Of a stretch of 5,652 nucleotides of DNA, positions 1 through 4,886 are shown one piece after another. The notes beneath the pieces are model-generated. The model saw nothing but the letters and a program-made list of their open reading frames with translations. It did not search any database and had not been told where the DNA came from. Numbering within the stretch: position 1 is the stretch's first letter; every line of letters starts with the position of its first letter. The position numbers and the translations under genes are program-made. The stretch comes from Campylobacterales bacterium (GTDB taxonomy: Bacteria > Campylobacterota > Campylobacteria > Campylobacterales > JALSKU01). The stretch covers positions 1 to 5,652 of the forward strand of contig JALVXV010000308.1 in assembly GCA_027038235.1 (NCBI GenBank), given 5' to 3'.

Positions 1-1607
1 AGATCAAATCTAAGCTCTCTTAATTTTTCAAAATTTTCATCTTTTTTTATCTCATCTTTTTGTTTATCATACTCTTTTAATTTTTTTTGGACTTCAAATT
101 CGCTTAGTTTTACTAAAATCTCTTTCTGCTTTTTTAGTATCTTTTTGCCCTCATTGGTTATCTTTAAACTTCCAAACTCTTTATCTATGCTTAAAGCTTC
201 ACTATCAAGCAGCCTTTCATAGATGATATTCCACTGCTCTTTTGAAAGCTCTTTCCCTATACCGTAAACTGAAAGCTTATCATGCGAAAAATCCATAATC
301 CTTTTTGCTTTTGAGCCTCTTAAAACATCTATGATATAGTTTGAGCCAAACCTTTCACCGGTTCTTAAAATTGCTGATAAAAATTTTTGTGCTTCAATAG
401 TTACATCTTTAAACTCTTCATCACTTTCTTGACAATTATCGCAAAGAGTTTCACACTCATCTACTTCATCTCCAAAATACTCAGCTATCATTTGGTGTCT
501 GCATTTGGAGCTTATGGCATAGCGGTACATTTTATCTATCTTTTGATACATATTTTGTTTATAGGGTGAGTTAGGCAACTCATCTATAAAAGCTCTTTTA
601 CTTATCTCGTCAGCTTTGGAGTACAAAAGCAAAGTATCACTTATAAGCCCATCTCTACCCGCTCGTCCTATCTCTTGGAAATAATTTTCCAATGTTTTTG
701 GCATAGAGGTATGCAAAACAAATCGGATATTTGGCTTATCTATTCCCATGCCAAAAGCTATCGTTGCTACTATGATTTTAATATCTTCATTCTTAAAAGC
801 TTTAAAAATTGTATCTCTTTTTTTTGAGTCTAGTCCTGCATGATAAGCTGCACACTTATAGCCTTTTTCATTTAAAAAATGTGCAAGTTTTTCACTCTCT
901 TTTCTTGTAAAGCAGTAAATTATTCCGCACTCATCTTTGTGAAGATTTAAAAATTCTATCACTTGCTCTTTAGCATTTGATACTTTTCTCTTTGCTCTTA
1001 TGATGAGGTTATCTCTAACGGTTTTAGCTCTTAAGAGTTGAGTTGAGGGTATCTGCAAAGTTTTTAGTATATCTTCTTGTACCTCTTTGGTTGCAGTTGC
1101 CGTAAATGCACTAATAGGCACCCCATTAAACCACTCTTTTAAATGTTTTAATTTTCTATAATCACTTCTAAACTCATGTCCCCATTCACTTACACAGTGA
1201 GCCTCATCTATAACAAAAAAGTTGATATTTGCTTTTTTTAAGATTTGTAAAAAGTAACTGTTTGCAAATCTTTCAGGTGCAATATATAAAAGTTTTAAGC
1301 TTCCACTTAAAAGCTCTTTTATGGTATCGTCATTTTCAGTATTGGTTTGATTTGAACTTATCATTTTAGCATTTATGCCGTTTAGTTTTAGTGAACTTAC
1401 CTGATCTTGCATAAGAGCTATAAGAGGAGAAATGACTACCGTAACTCCATCCATCAAAAGAGTAGGAAGTTGATAGATGAGAGATTTGCCGCTTCCGGTA
1501 GGTAGCACCACTAAAAGGTCTCTATGGGATAGTATCTCATTGATAGCTTTTTCTTGTATAGGCTTAAACTCATTGAAACCGAATTTTTCTTTTAAAATTT
1601 TTTTCAT
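1..1607 (-). CDS. recQ: ATP-dependent DNA helicase RecQ, 3' end cut by window edge
   Basis: Superfamily 2, 3'-5' DNA helicase of recombination and repair. The first 535 codons are open with no stop. Visible in order: the N-terminal Q-type motif (F14, Q18), Walker A LPTGSGKS (residues 35-42), DEAH (134-137) followed by the RecQ-specific aromatic-rich loop CVSEWGHEF (138-146), motif III AFTATAT (168-174), motif V ATIAFGMGIDKP (281-292) and motif VI QEIGRAGRDG (311-320). The zinc-binding domain has all four cysteines (C369, C385, C389, C392), and a winged-helix RQC region spans about 400-495. A Lys/Glu-rich linker (about 495-525) leads to LRELRF, probably the start of an HRDC domain outside the window. 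The ATG at 1607 is the only possible start: an in-frame TGA lies 12 codons upstream with no ATG, GTG or TTG between. No Shine-Dalgarno precedes it. The gene is transcribed divergently from TA module 1. Identification is secure; the extent of the C-terminus is unknown. Confidence 0.96.
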   Translation of the reverse strand, partial: MKKILKEKFGFNEFKPIQEKAINEILSHRDLLVVLPTGSGKSLIYQLPTLLMDGVTVVISPLIALMQDQVSSLKLNGINAKMISSNQTNTENDDTIKELLSGSLKLLYIAPERFANSYFLQILKKANINFFVIDEAHCVSEWGHEFRSDYRKLKHLKEWFNGVPISAFTATATKEVQEDILKTLQIPSTQLLRAKTVRDNLIIRAKRKVSNAKEQVIEFLNLHKDECGIIYCFTRKESEKLAHFLNEKGYKCAAYHAGLDSKKRDTIFKAFKNEDIKIIVATIAFGMGIDKPNIRFVLHTSMPKTLENYFQEIGRAGRDGLISDTLLLYSKADEISKRAFIDELPNSPYKQNMYQKIDKMYRYAISSKCRHQMIAEYFGDEVDECETLCDNCQESDEEFKDVTIEAQKFLSAILRTGERFGSNYIIDVLRGSKAKRIMDFSHDKLSVYGIGKELSKEQWNIIYERLLDSEALSIDKEFGSLKITNEGKKILKKQKEILVKLSEFEVQKKLKEYDKQKDEIKKDENFEKLRELRFD

Positions 1608-1613
1608 AAAAGG

Positions 1614-1619
1614 ATTATA
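1614..1619 (-). promoter_or_regulatory. recQ -10 box (TATAAT), possible leaderless start
   Basis: A consensus TATAAT lies on the minus strand with its last base 7 nt before the A of the recQ ATG. Standard sigma-70 spacing would place +1 at base 1607, on the start codon itself. No convincing -35 is seen at 16-18 nt, and there is no TGn extension. The absence of a Shine-Dalgarno upstream of the ATG agrees with a leaderless mRNA. A TATAAT can occur by chance in AT-rich DNA, so the call is moderate. Confidence 0.5.
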
Positions 1620-1634
1620 GCTAAAAAAAGCTAA

Positions 1635-1663
1635 AGGGTATCACCTATTGTTAGAGATGCCCT
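1635..1663. other. Imperfect inverted repeat in the recQ-TA1 intergenic region
   Basis: AGGGTATC (1635-1642) and GATGCCCT (1656-1663) can pair as an 8-bp stem with one G-T position and a 13-nt loop. Read on the minus strand, the stem is followed by a T-rich stretch (TTAGCTTTTTTT), so it could be a weak terminator for leftward transcription, or an element upstream of recQ. It overlaps where a recQ -35 would be expected. Function is not established. Confidence 0.3.
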
Positions 1664-1696
1664 AAAACTCATATAGAACTATTTTTATCTTTTTCC

Positions 1697-1725
1697 TTGA
1701 AAAAGAGTGTAAAATATGATAAAAT
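1697..1725 (+). promoter_or_regulatory. Sigma-70 promoter of TA module 1
   Basis: TTGAAA (1697-1702) and TAAAAT (1720-1725) are separated by exactly 17 nt. The -10 box is preceded by TG at 1717-1718, giving an extended -10. The predicted start of transcription is near 1732, inside the palindrome that follows, which is the usual layout of a self-repressed TA operon. The leader to the antitoxin ATG would be about 24 nt. Confidence 0.7.
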
Positions 1726-1726
1726 A

Positions 1727-1746
1727 TTTGTCATATATTTGACAAA
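1727..1746. promoter_or_regulatory. Palindromic operator candidate for TA module 1
   Basis: TTTGTCA (1727-1733) and TGACAAA (1740-1746) are perfect 7-bp inverted arms around a 6-bp TATATT centre whose inner ATAT is itself symmetric. The palindrome begins one base after the -10 box and covers the predicted transcription start, so a bound protein would block initiation. By analogy with MazEF and Phd/Doc operons the likely ligand is the antitoxin or the toxin-antitoxin complex. The palindrome ends 9 bases before the preferred antitoxin start codon and overlaps the ribosome binding site. Confidence 0.65.
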
Positions 1747-1755
1747 GGTATGACG

Positions 1756-2010
1756 ATGAGTAAGGTTTATGGAACTAGGGAAATTGTTCGCAATCCATCA
1801 CTACTGAGGATAGATCCAAACGAAAGTTTTATCATTGAGGATAAAAAAGCTCACAATCAATTAGGTGTTTATTTAGGCAACCAATTGGCAAAAGAGTTTT
1901 TTGAATACAAACAAAGAGAAAAGCTTTTAAAATCCGCAAAAAAGATCAAAGAAAGTGCAAAGCTTGAAAATACTCTTTTAGAAGCAAGTATAGATGATGA
2001 ATTACAATAG
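1756..2010 (+). CDS. Putative antitoxin of a MazF-type module (84 aa)
   Basis: A small protein directly upstream of, and overlapping by 17 nt, a MazF/PemK toxin gene, so its role as cognate antitoxin is inferred mainly from position. The N-terminal part (about 1-48; GTREIVRNPSLL, then FIIEDKKAHNQLGVYLG) reads like the short beta-strand and helix module of Phd/YefM-type antitoxins, but I cannot confirm the family. From about residue 43 it is a long charged helix (Lys/Glu rich) ending in an acidic ASIDDELQ tail, suited to wrapping a toxin. An in-frame ATG exists at 1750, but AAAGG (1744-1748) would sit one base from it. The ATG at 1756 has a 7-nt spacing and is preferred. A promoter and palindrome just upstream suggest autoregulation. 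GC in a sampled line is about 33%, closer to the host genes than module 2 is. Confidence 0.75.
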   Translation: MSKVYGTREIVRNPSLLRIDPNESFIIEDKKAHNQLGVYLGNQLAKEFFEYKQREKLLKSAKKIKESAKLENTLLEASIDDELQ

Positions 2011-2338
2011 AGGCGATATAGTCCTTGTCAATTTCAATTCTCAAAAAAAGAGTGAGGAAGTTGCCAAAGTCCGTCAAGCTATCATTGTTTCAGATAGTGA
2101 ATTAAATGATATATTGGATTTGGTTAGTGTCGTAGCTTTGACAACCAATCTTATCAATGATGCCGAGCCTCTACGAATCAGAATATCAAAAAGAGAAAAT
2201 CTTCATAAAGATAGCGATGCAATGATAGAGCAACTTAGAAGTGTTTCAAAAAGTCGTATAGTTCAAAAAGTAGGAGTAGTAAGTAAAGGTGAAATGCAAA
2301 AGATAGAATATGGCATAAAAAAGATGCTAAATCTTTAA
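1994..2338 (+). CDS. MazF/PemK family mRNA interferase toxin (114 aa)
   Basis: Type II TA toxin; family members are ribosome-independent or ribosome-associated endoribonucleases that cut mRNA at short motifs. The family pattern is clear: RGDIVLVNFN (6-15) forms the first strand, KVRQAIIVSD (25-34) matches the R-P-A-[VIL]-[IV] strand with R27 as the likely catalytic arginine (Gln replaces the common Pro), and ALTTN (48-52) supplies the conserved Thr. The C-terminal half (LRIRISKRENL, then AMIEQLRSVSKSRI) matches the region of DNA- or RNA-contacting and dimer strands. Length is typical (105-120). Two adjacent ATGs (1994 and 1997) could both serve; AGAAG at 1980-1984 fits the first. Overlap with the antitoxin implies translational coupling. 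Its stop (2336-2338) abuts the leader of the broken dehydrogenase copy, with no terminator between. Confidence 0.88.
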   Translation: MMNYNRGDIVLVNFNSQKKSEEVAKVRQAIIVSDSELNDILDLVSVVALTTNLINDAEPLRIRISKRENLHKDSDAMIEQLRSVSKSRIVQKVGVVSKGEMQKIEYGIKKMLNL

Positions 2339-2679
2339 AAGGATAAAACAATGCAAGCAAAGATACTATTTGGTAGTAAAGAGGTTACAAAAGAGGAGTG
2401 GGTAGAGATAAAAAATCTATATAAAAATAATCAATGTATCCAAGTTGTGATGAAGAGGATGCCAAAAAGGCTCTTTTTATAGCAAAAGAGGCTTTTAAAG
2501 AGGCTAAACAGACAAAACTATCCCAGAGGATAAAGTGGCTTGAAGATGTGGTAGATAGACTACAAAAAAAGAGAGATGTATAGAGACTATCAAGCTTACT
2601 ATATCAGCTGCGATTGAATTACATGGCAAGACTTTTAACTCTGATGCTATGCCAAGCGGTAAAAAGAGTATGGGTTTTT
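2339..2679 (+). repeat. Direct repeat, left copy (5' end of aldehyde dehydrogenase gene)
   Basis: Matches 3459-3876 from the ribosome-binding leader (AAGGATAAAACA before the ATG) to codon 136 of the dehydrogenase. By hand alignment there are 8 substitutions over the first 334 nt, plus two at the frayed end, and two deletions of 7 and 70 nt. The copies are in direct orientation and flank TA module 2. Confidence 0.95.
2351..2679 (+). pseudogene. Truncated, frameshifted aldehyde dehydrogenase fragment
   Basis: Nearly identical to the first 136 codons of the intact gene at 3471, but dead. A 7-nt deletion after base 2440 (GATAGTC of the intact copy is missing) shifts the frame, and translation would stop at 2480-2482 after 43 residues, of which only the first 26 or so are dehydrogenase-like. 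A second deletion at 2576/2577 removes 70 nt (3704-3773 of the intact copy) between two AGA triplets, suggesting microhomology-mediated loss. Homology ends near 2679, close to a new in-frame-looking TAG, after which unrelated DNA with the TA module 2 promoter begins. None of the catalytic residues is included. The fragment keeps its ribosome binding site 12 bases after the mazF-like stop, so a short nonsense peptide could still be made. The low divergence implies a recent event. Confidence 0.93.
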
Positions 2680-2711
2680 AGTTAAAAGTAAAGTTCTGAC
2701 TCCCCTTGGTA

Positions 2712-2741
2712 TTGATTTTATGTTATAATGTTAAAAATCAA
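2712..2741. promoter_or_regulatory. Promoter and inverted-repeat operator candidate of TA module 2
   Basis: An extended -10 (TGTTATAAT, 2721-2729, with consensus TATAAT at 2724-2729) has no recognisable -35. It lies inside an inverted repeat with perfect 8-bp arms, TTGATTTT (2712-2719) and AAAATCAA (2734-2741), around a 14-bp centre that is the -10 box. A dimer bound to both arms would cover the promoter. The arms are AT-rich, so chance occurrence is possible. An AAGGAT ribosome binding site follows at 2745-2750, 5-6 nt before the ATG. Confidence 0.55.
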
Positions 2742-2755
2742 AAAAAGGATCTATT

Positions 2756-3160
2756 ATGCCACTTATGTTCAATTCAAATTTTATACAATTTTATGATTTT
2801 TTTGATATAGCGATAGAAGCATATAAAAATTCTCAAAAATATATATACAATAAAATACTTAATGCTCTAAATAATCAACTACATACTGCATATATAGATC
2901 TAGAAAAATTTTCTCTTAGTATTGATGATGTTGAAAATATATATGCTTTTGATTTGGCTAATATGTATGATAATTTTCTTGATTCTGTGGAAAATATTAA
3001 AATTTTCAAAAGAAATATATCCAAATATAAAAGTAATGATTTTGAAATGGTAAATCTCTATAATACTGCAGATAAAATGCACAATCTACTTTTAGAGATC
3101 TTAGATAAAATTGCCTATAAAGAGATAAATATACTAAAAAAAGATAAAAATGTCGCATAA
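2756..3160 (+). CDS. Unrecognised all-helical protein, putative antitoxin of module 2 (134 aa)
   Basis: I do not recognise the family. The protein is predicted all-helical, rich in Asn, Ile, Tyr, Asp and Lys, with no signal peptide, no membrane segment and no visible ribbon-helix-helix, helix-turn-helix or AbrB DNA-binding motif. It is mildly acidic (about 19 acidic to 15 basic residues by count), whereas its partner is clearly basic, as expected of an antitoxin-toxin pair. Its stop overlaps the toxin start as TAATG, it is the first gene after the promoter, and the two genes alone fill the inserted segment; these are the reasons to call it an antitoxin. At 134 residues it is longer than most RelB-type antitoxins. 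Start choice: AAGGAT at 2745-2750 suits the ATG at 2756; a second ATG at codon 4 is possible but further away. GC is about 20% by hand count, far below its neighbours, indicating transfer. It could instead be an accessory or immunity-type protein. Confidence 0.6.
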   Translation: MPLMFNSNFIQFYDFFDIAIEAYKNSQKYIYNKILNALNNQLHTAYIDLEKFSLSIDDVENIYAFDLANMYDNFLDSVENIKIFKRNISKYKSNDFEMVNLYNTADKMHNLLLEILDKIAYKEINILKKDKNVA

Positions 3161-3447
3161 TGGAATATACCTATACTACTTCATTTAAAAGAACTGTAAA
3201 AAAGATCATTGATAGAGGTTCATTAAAAAGTTTACACCTTGATAAAACATTAGAAATTTTTTTATCTAATCATTTAGACAATAGGTTGCATTTTAAAAAG
3301 ATAGTATGTAAGAGCGATAAAAATAGACACTCTATAAGAATCATAAATACAAGCTATCGTATTATTTTTACTATTTTGGACAGCACAGCATATCTTATAT
3401 GTGTATGTGATCATGATGATTATGATAGACGAAATAGAAATTGTTAG
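3160..3447 (+). CDS. RelE/ParE-superfamily toxin (95 aa)
   Basis: Length, order of elements and the C-terminal block fit the RelE/ParE fold. An N-terminal strand (TYTTSFKRTVKK, 4-15) leads into two helices ending near residue 37, then L43-x-F45-K-K and the diagnostic strands HSIRIINTSYRIIFTI (57-72), LICVC (79-83) and DHDDYDR (84-90). R60, R67, H85 and Y88 occupy positions where RelE, YafQ and YoeB-type mRNA interferases carry catalytic or RNA-contacting residues. This favours ribosome-dependent mRNA cleavage over gyrase poisoning, though the branch cannot be fixed by eye. The protein is strongly basic. It overlaps the upstream gene by one base (TAATG), implying coupled translation. The stop at 3445-3447 is 11 nt before the dehydrogenase repeat begins. 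No terminator follows, so transcripts probably continue into the dehydrogenase. Confidence 0.82.
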   Translation: MEYTYTTSFKRTVKKIIDRGSLKSLHLDKTLEIFLSNHLDNRLHFKKIVCKSDKNRHSIRIINTSYRIIFTILDSTAYLICVCDHDDYDRRNRNC

Positions 3448-3458
3448 CATAAAATATT

Positions 3459-3876
3459 AAGGATAAAACAATGCAAGCAAAGATACTATTTGGTAGTAAA
3501 GAGGTTACAAAAGAGGAGTGGGTAGAGATAAAAAATCCATATAAAAATAAGATAGTCTCAATGTATCCAAGTTGTGATGAAGAGGATGCCAAAAAGGCTC
3601 TTTTTATAGCAAAAGAGGCTTTTAAAGAGGCTAAACAGACAAAATTATCCCAGAGGGTAAAATGGCTTGAAGATGTGGTAGATAGACTTCAAAAAAAGAG
3701 AGAGGAGTTTGCAAAAACTATTACTGATGAAGTAGGCAAACCTTTAAAATTTTCCCTTATAGAGGTTGATAGATGTATAGAGACTATCAAGCTTACTATA
3801 TCAGCTGCGATTGAATTACACGGTGAGACTTTTAACTCTGATGCTATGCCAAGCGGTAAAAAGAGTATGAGCTTTT
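3459..3876 (+). repeat. Direct repeat, right copy (inside the intact dehydrogenase)
   Basis: The intact counterpart of 2339-2679. It starts at the same AAGGATAAAACA leader and runs to codon 136 of the dehydrogenase. It carries the 7-nt and 70-nt segments missing from the left copy, which account exactly for the length difference (418 against 341 nt). Confidence 0.95.
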
Positions 3877-4886
3877 TCAAAAGAGTGCCTGTAGGTGTAG
3901 TAGTAGCTATCACCCCATTTAACTTTCCTCTAAATTTGGTAGCCCACAAAATTGTCCCAGCTCTTGCTATGGGAAATAGTGTAGTTTTAAAGCCGACTCC
4001 AGAAGCTCCTCTTATAGCATATAAATTTGCTAAGCTTTTTTATGAGAGTAGATATGCTATAAAAGATGCTTTGAGTGTGGTTTACGGGGATGCCGAAGTG
4101 GGTGGAGCATTGGTAAGTAGTGATATTCCAAGAGTTATAAGCTTTACCGGAAGTGTACCTGTGGGAAAAATTATCACAAAAAATGCAGGTATCAAAAAGG
4201 TATGTTTAGAGCTTGGTGGAAATGCTGCTACTTTTATAGAAAAGAGTTGCGATGTAGCAGATGCGGCTAAAAAGTGTGCAGTTGCCTCTTTTTATAACTC
4301 TGGTCAAGTTTGTATCTCACTTCAAAGAATTTATCTCCAAGATGAGATTTATGATGAGTTTGCTAAAGAGTTGGTAAGTGAAACTCAAAAATTAACTATT
4401 GGCGATCCTTATGATAAAGAGACTTTTATAGGTCCTCTTATAAGCTTAGATGCGGTTTTTAGAGCAAAAAGTTGGGTAGAGAGTGCTATAAAAGAGGGTG
4501 CAAAACTGCTATGCGGTAACAAAAACCAAGATAGGATATTTTATCCAACTATTTTAGGTGATGTAACAGATGAGATGAAGATAGTGTGTGAAGAGGTTTT
4601 TGCTCCTATTGTTTCGCTCGTAAAGGTAAAAGATTTTGATGAGGCACTTAAAAAGATAAACAACTCCCCTTATGGACTTCAGTACTCTATCTTTACTAAT
4701 GATTTAAATTTAACTAAAAGAGCAATAGAAGAGTTTGAGTGTGGTGGAGTAGTTATCAATGATATTCCCACCCTTAGGTTTGATATACAGCCTTATGGAG
4801 GAGTAAAATTAAGCGGAGTAGGAAGAGAGGGGCCAAAATATGCCCTTGAGGAGTTTAGTGATATTAAATCTATAGTGATATGTTAA
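3471..4886 (+). CDS. NAD(P)-dependent aldehyde dehydrogenase (471 aa)
   Basis: Complete member of the aldehyde dehydrogenase superfamily, which oxidises an aldehyde to the acid in the cytoplasm. Key residues are all present: N151 of TPFNFP (oxyanion hole), K174 of VVLKPTPEAP (cofactor ribose), FTGS (225-228, Rossmann loop), general base E247 in ELGGN, nucleophile C281 in SGQVCIS, and E375 in EEVFAP (cofactor binding). PYGGVKLSGVGREG (441-454) is the usual C-terminal signature. The N-terminal style (FKRVPVGVVVAITPFNFPLNLV) resembles the lactaldehyde, phosphonoacetaldehyde or non-phosphorylating glyceraldehyde-3-phosphate dehydrogenase branch, but the substrate cannot be read from sequence. The length is usual. 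AAGGA (3459-3463) lies 7 nt before the ATG. The gene follows the module 2 toxin by 23 nt with no clear promoter, and its 5' end is duplicated at 2339-2679. Its stop overlaps that of the convergent lipoprotein gene. Confidence 0.93.
   Translation: MQAKILFGSKEVTKEEWVEIKNPYKNKIVSMYPSCDEEDAKKALFIAKEAFKEAKQTKLSQRVKWLEDVVDRLQKKREEFAKTITDEVGKPLKFSLIEVDRCIETIKLTISAAIELHGETFNSDAMPSGKKSMSFFKRVPVGVVVAITPFNFPLNLVAHKIVPALAMGNSVVLKPTPEAPLIAYKFAKLFYESRYAIKDALSVVYGDAEVGGALVSSDIPRVISFTGSVPVGKIITKNAGIKKVCLELGGNAATFIEKSCDVADAAKKCAVASFYNSGQVCISLQRIYLQDEIYDEFAKELVSETQKLTIGDPYDKETFIGPLISLDAVFRAKSWVESAIKEGAKLLCGNKNQDRIFYPTILGDVTDEMKIVCEEVFAPIVSLVKVKDFDEALKKINNSPYGLQYSIFTNDLNLTKRAIEEFECGGVVINDIPTLRFDIQPYGGVKLSGVGREGPKYALEEFSDIKSIVIC

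Larger units (their letters stand above)
2680..3458 (+). mobile_element. Inferred TA module 2 insertion between target duplications
   Basis: These 779 bp are the unique DNA between the two dehydrogenase repeats and contain only a promoter, an antitoxin-like gene and a toxin gene. There is no transposase, integrase or terminal inverted repeat. Hand-counted GC in the first gene is about 20%, and 20-25% in the toxin, against 38-40% in the dehydrogenase. Long-target-duplication insertion is known for restriction-modification gene complexes; applying it to this TA pair is my inference. Alternative: recombination with a relative that already carried the module. Confidence 0.6.

Noticed and set aside
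387..569. Plus-strand 60-residue open frame
   Set aside because: It lies antisense to the zinc-binding and winged-helix region of recQ, has no ribosome binding site, and its hydrophobic run is a by-product of the reverse-complement codons.
1750..1755. ATG at 1750 as antitoxin start
   Set aside because: The AAAGG ribosome binding site would be only one base away; the ATG two codons later has the normal 7-nt spacing.
2351..2482. 43-residue open frame with a good ribosome binding site
   Set aside because: It is the start of the dead dehydrogenase copy read through its frameshift; the last third is out-of-frame sequence, so it is not annotated as a gene.
2900..3082. Minus-strand 60-residue open frame
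   Set aside because: Antisense to the putative module 2 antitoxin; its Ile/Phe/His-rich composition is what very AT-rich coding DNA gives on the opposite strand.
3376..3410. Promoter-like TTGGAC and TATCTTAT inside the toxin gene, possible dehydrogenase promoter
   Set aside because: Spacing and -10 match are poor and it lies in conserved toxin codons; not strong enough to report as a promoter.
3395..3592. Minus-strand 65-residue open frame with hydrophobic stretches
   Set aside because: It spans the end of the toxin, the intergenic gap and the dehydrogenase start on the opposite strand; no promoter or ribosome binding site, and it is overlain by well-supported genes.
2339..3876. Composite transposon or IS element bounded by the repeats
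   Set aside because: The repeats are host-gene sequence, not insertion-sequence ends, and there is no transposase, terminal inverted repeat or short target duplication.
3689..3949. Minus-strand 86-residue open frame
   Set aside because: Antisense to the conserved N-terminal domain of the aldehyde dehydrogenase, whose plus-strand motifs leave no doubt about the real coding strand.
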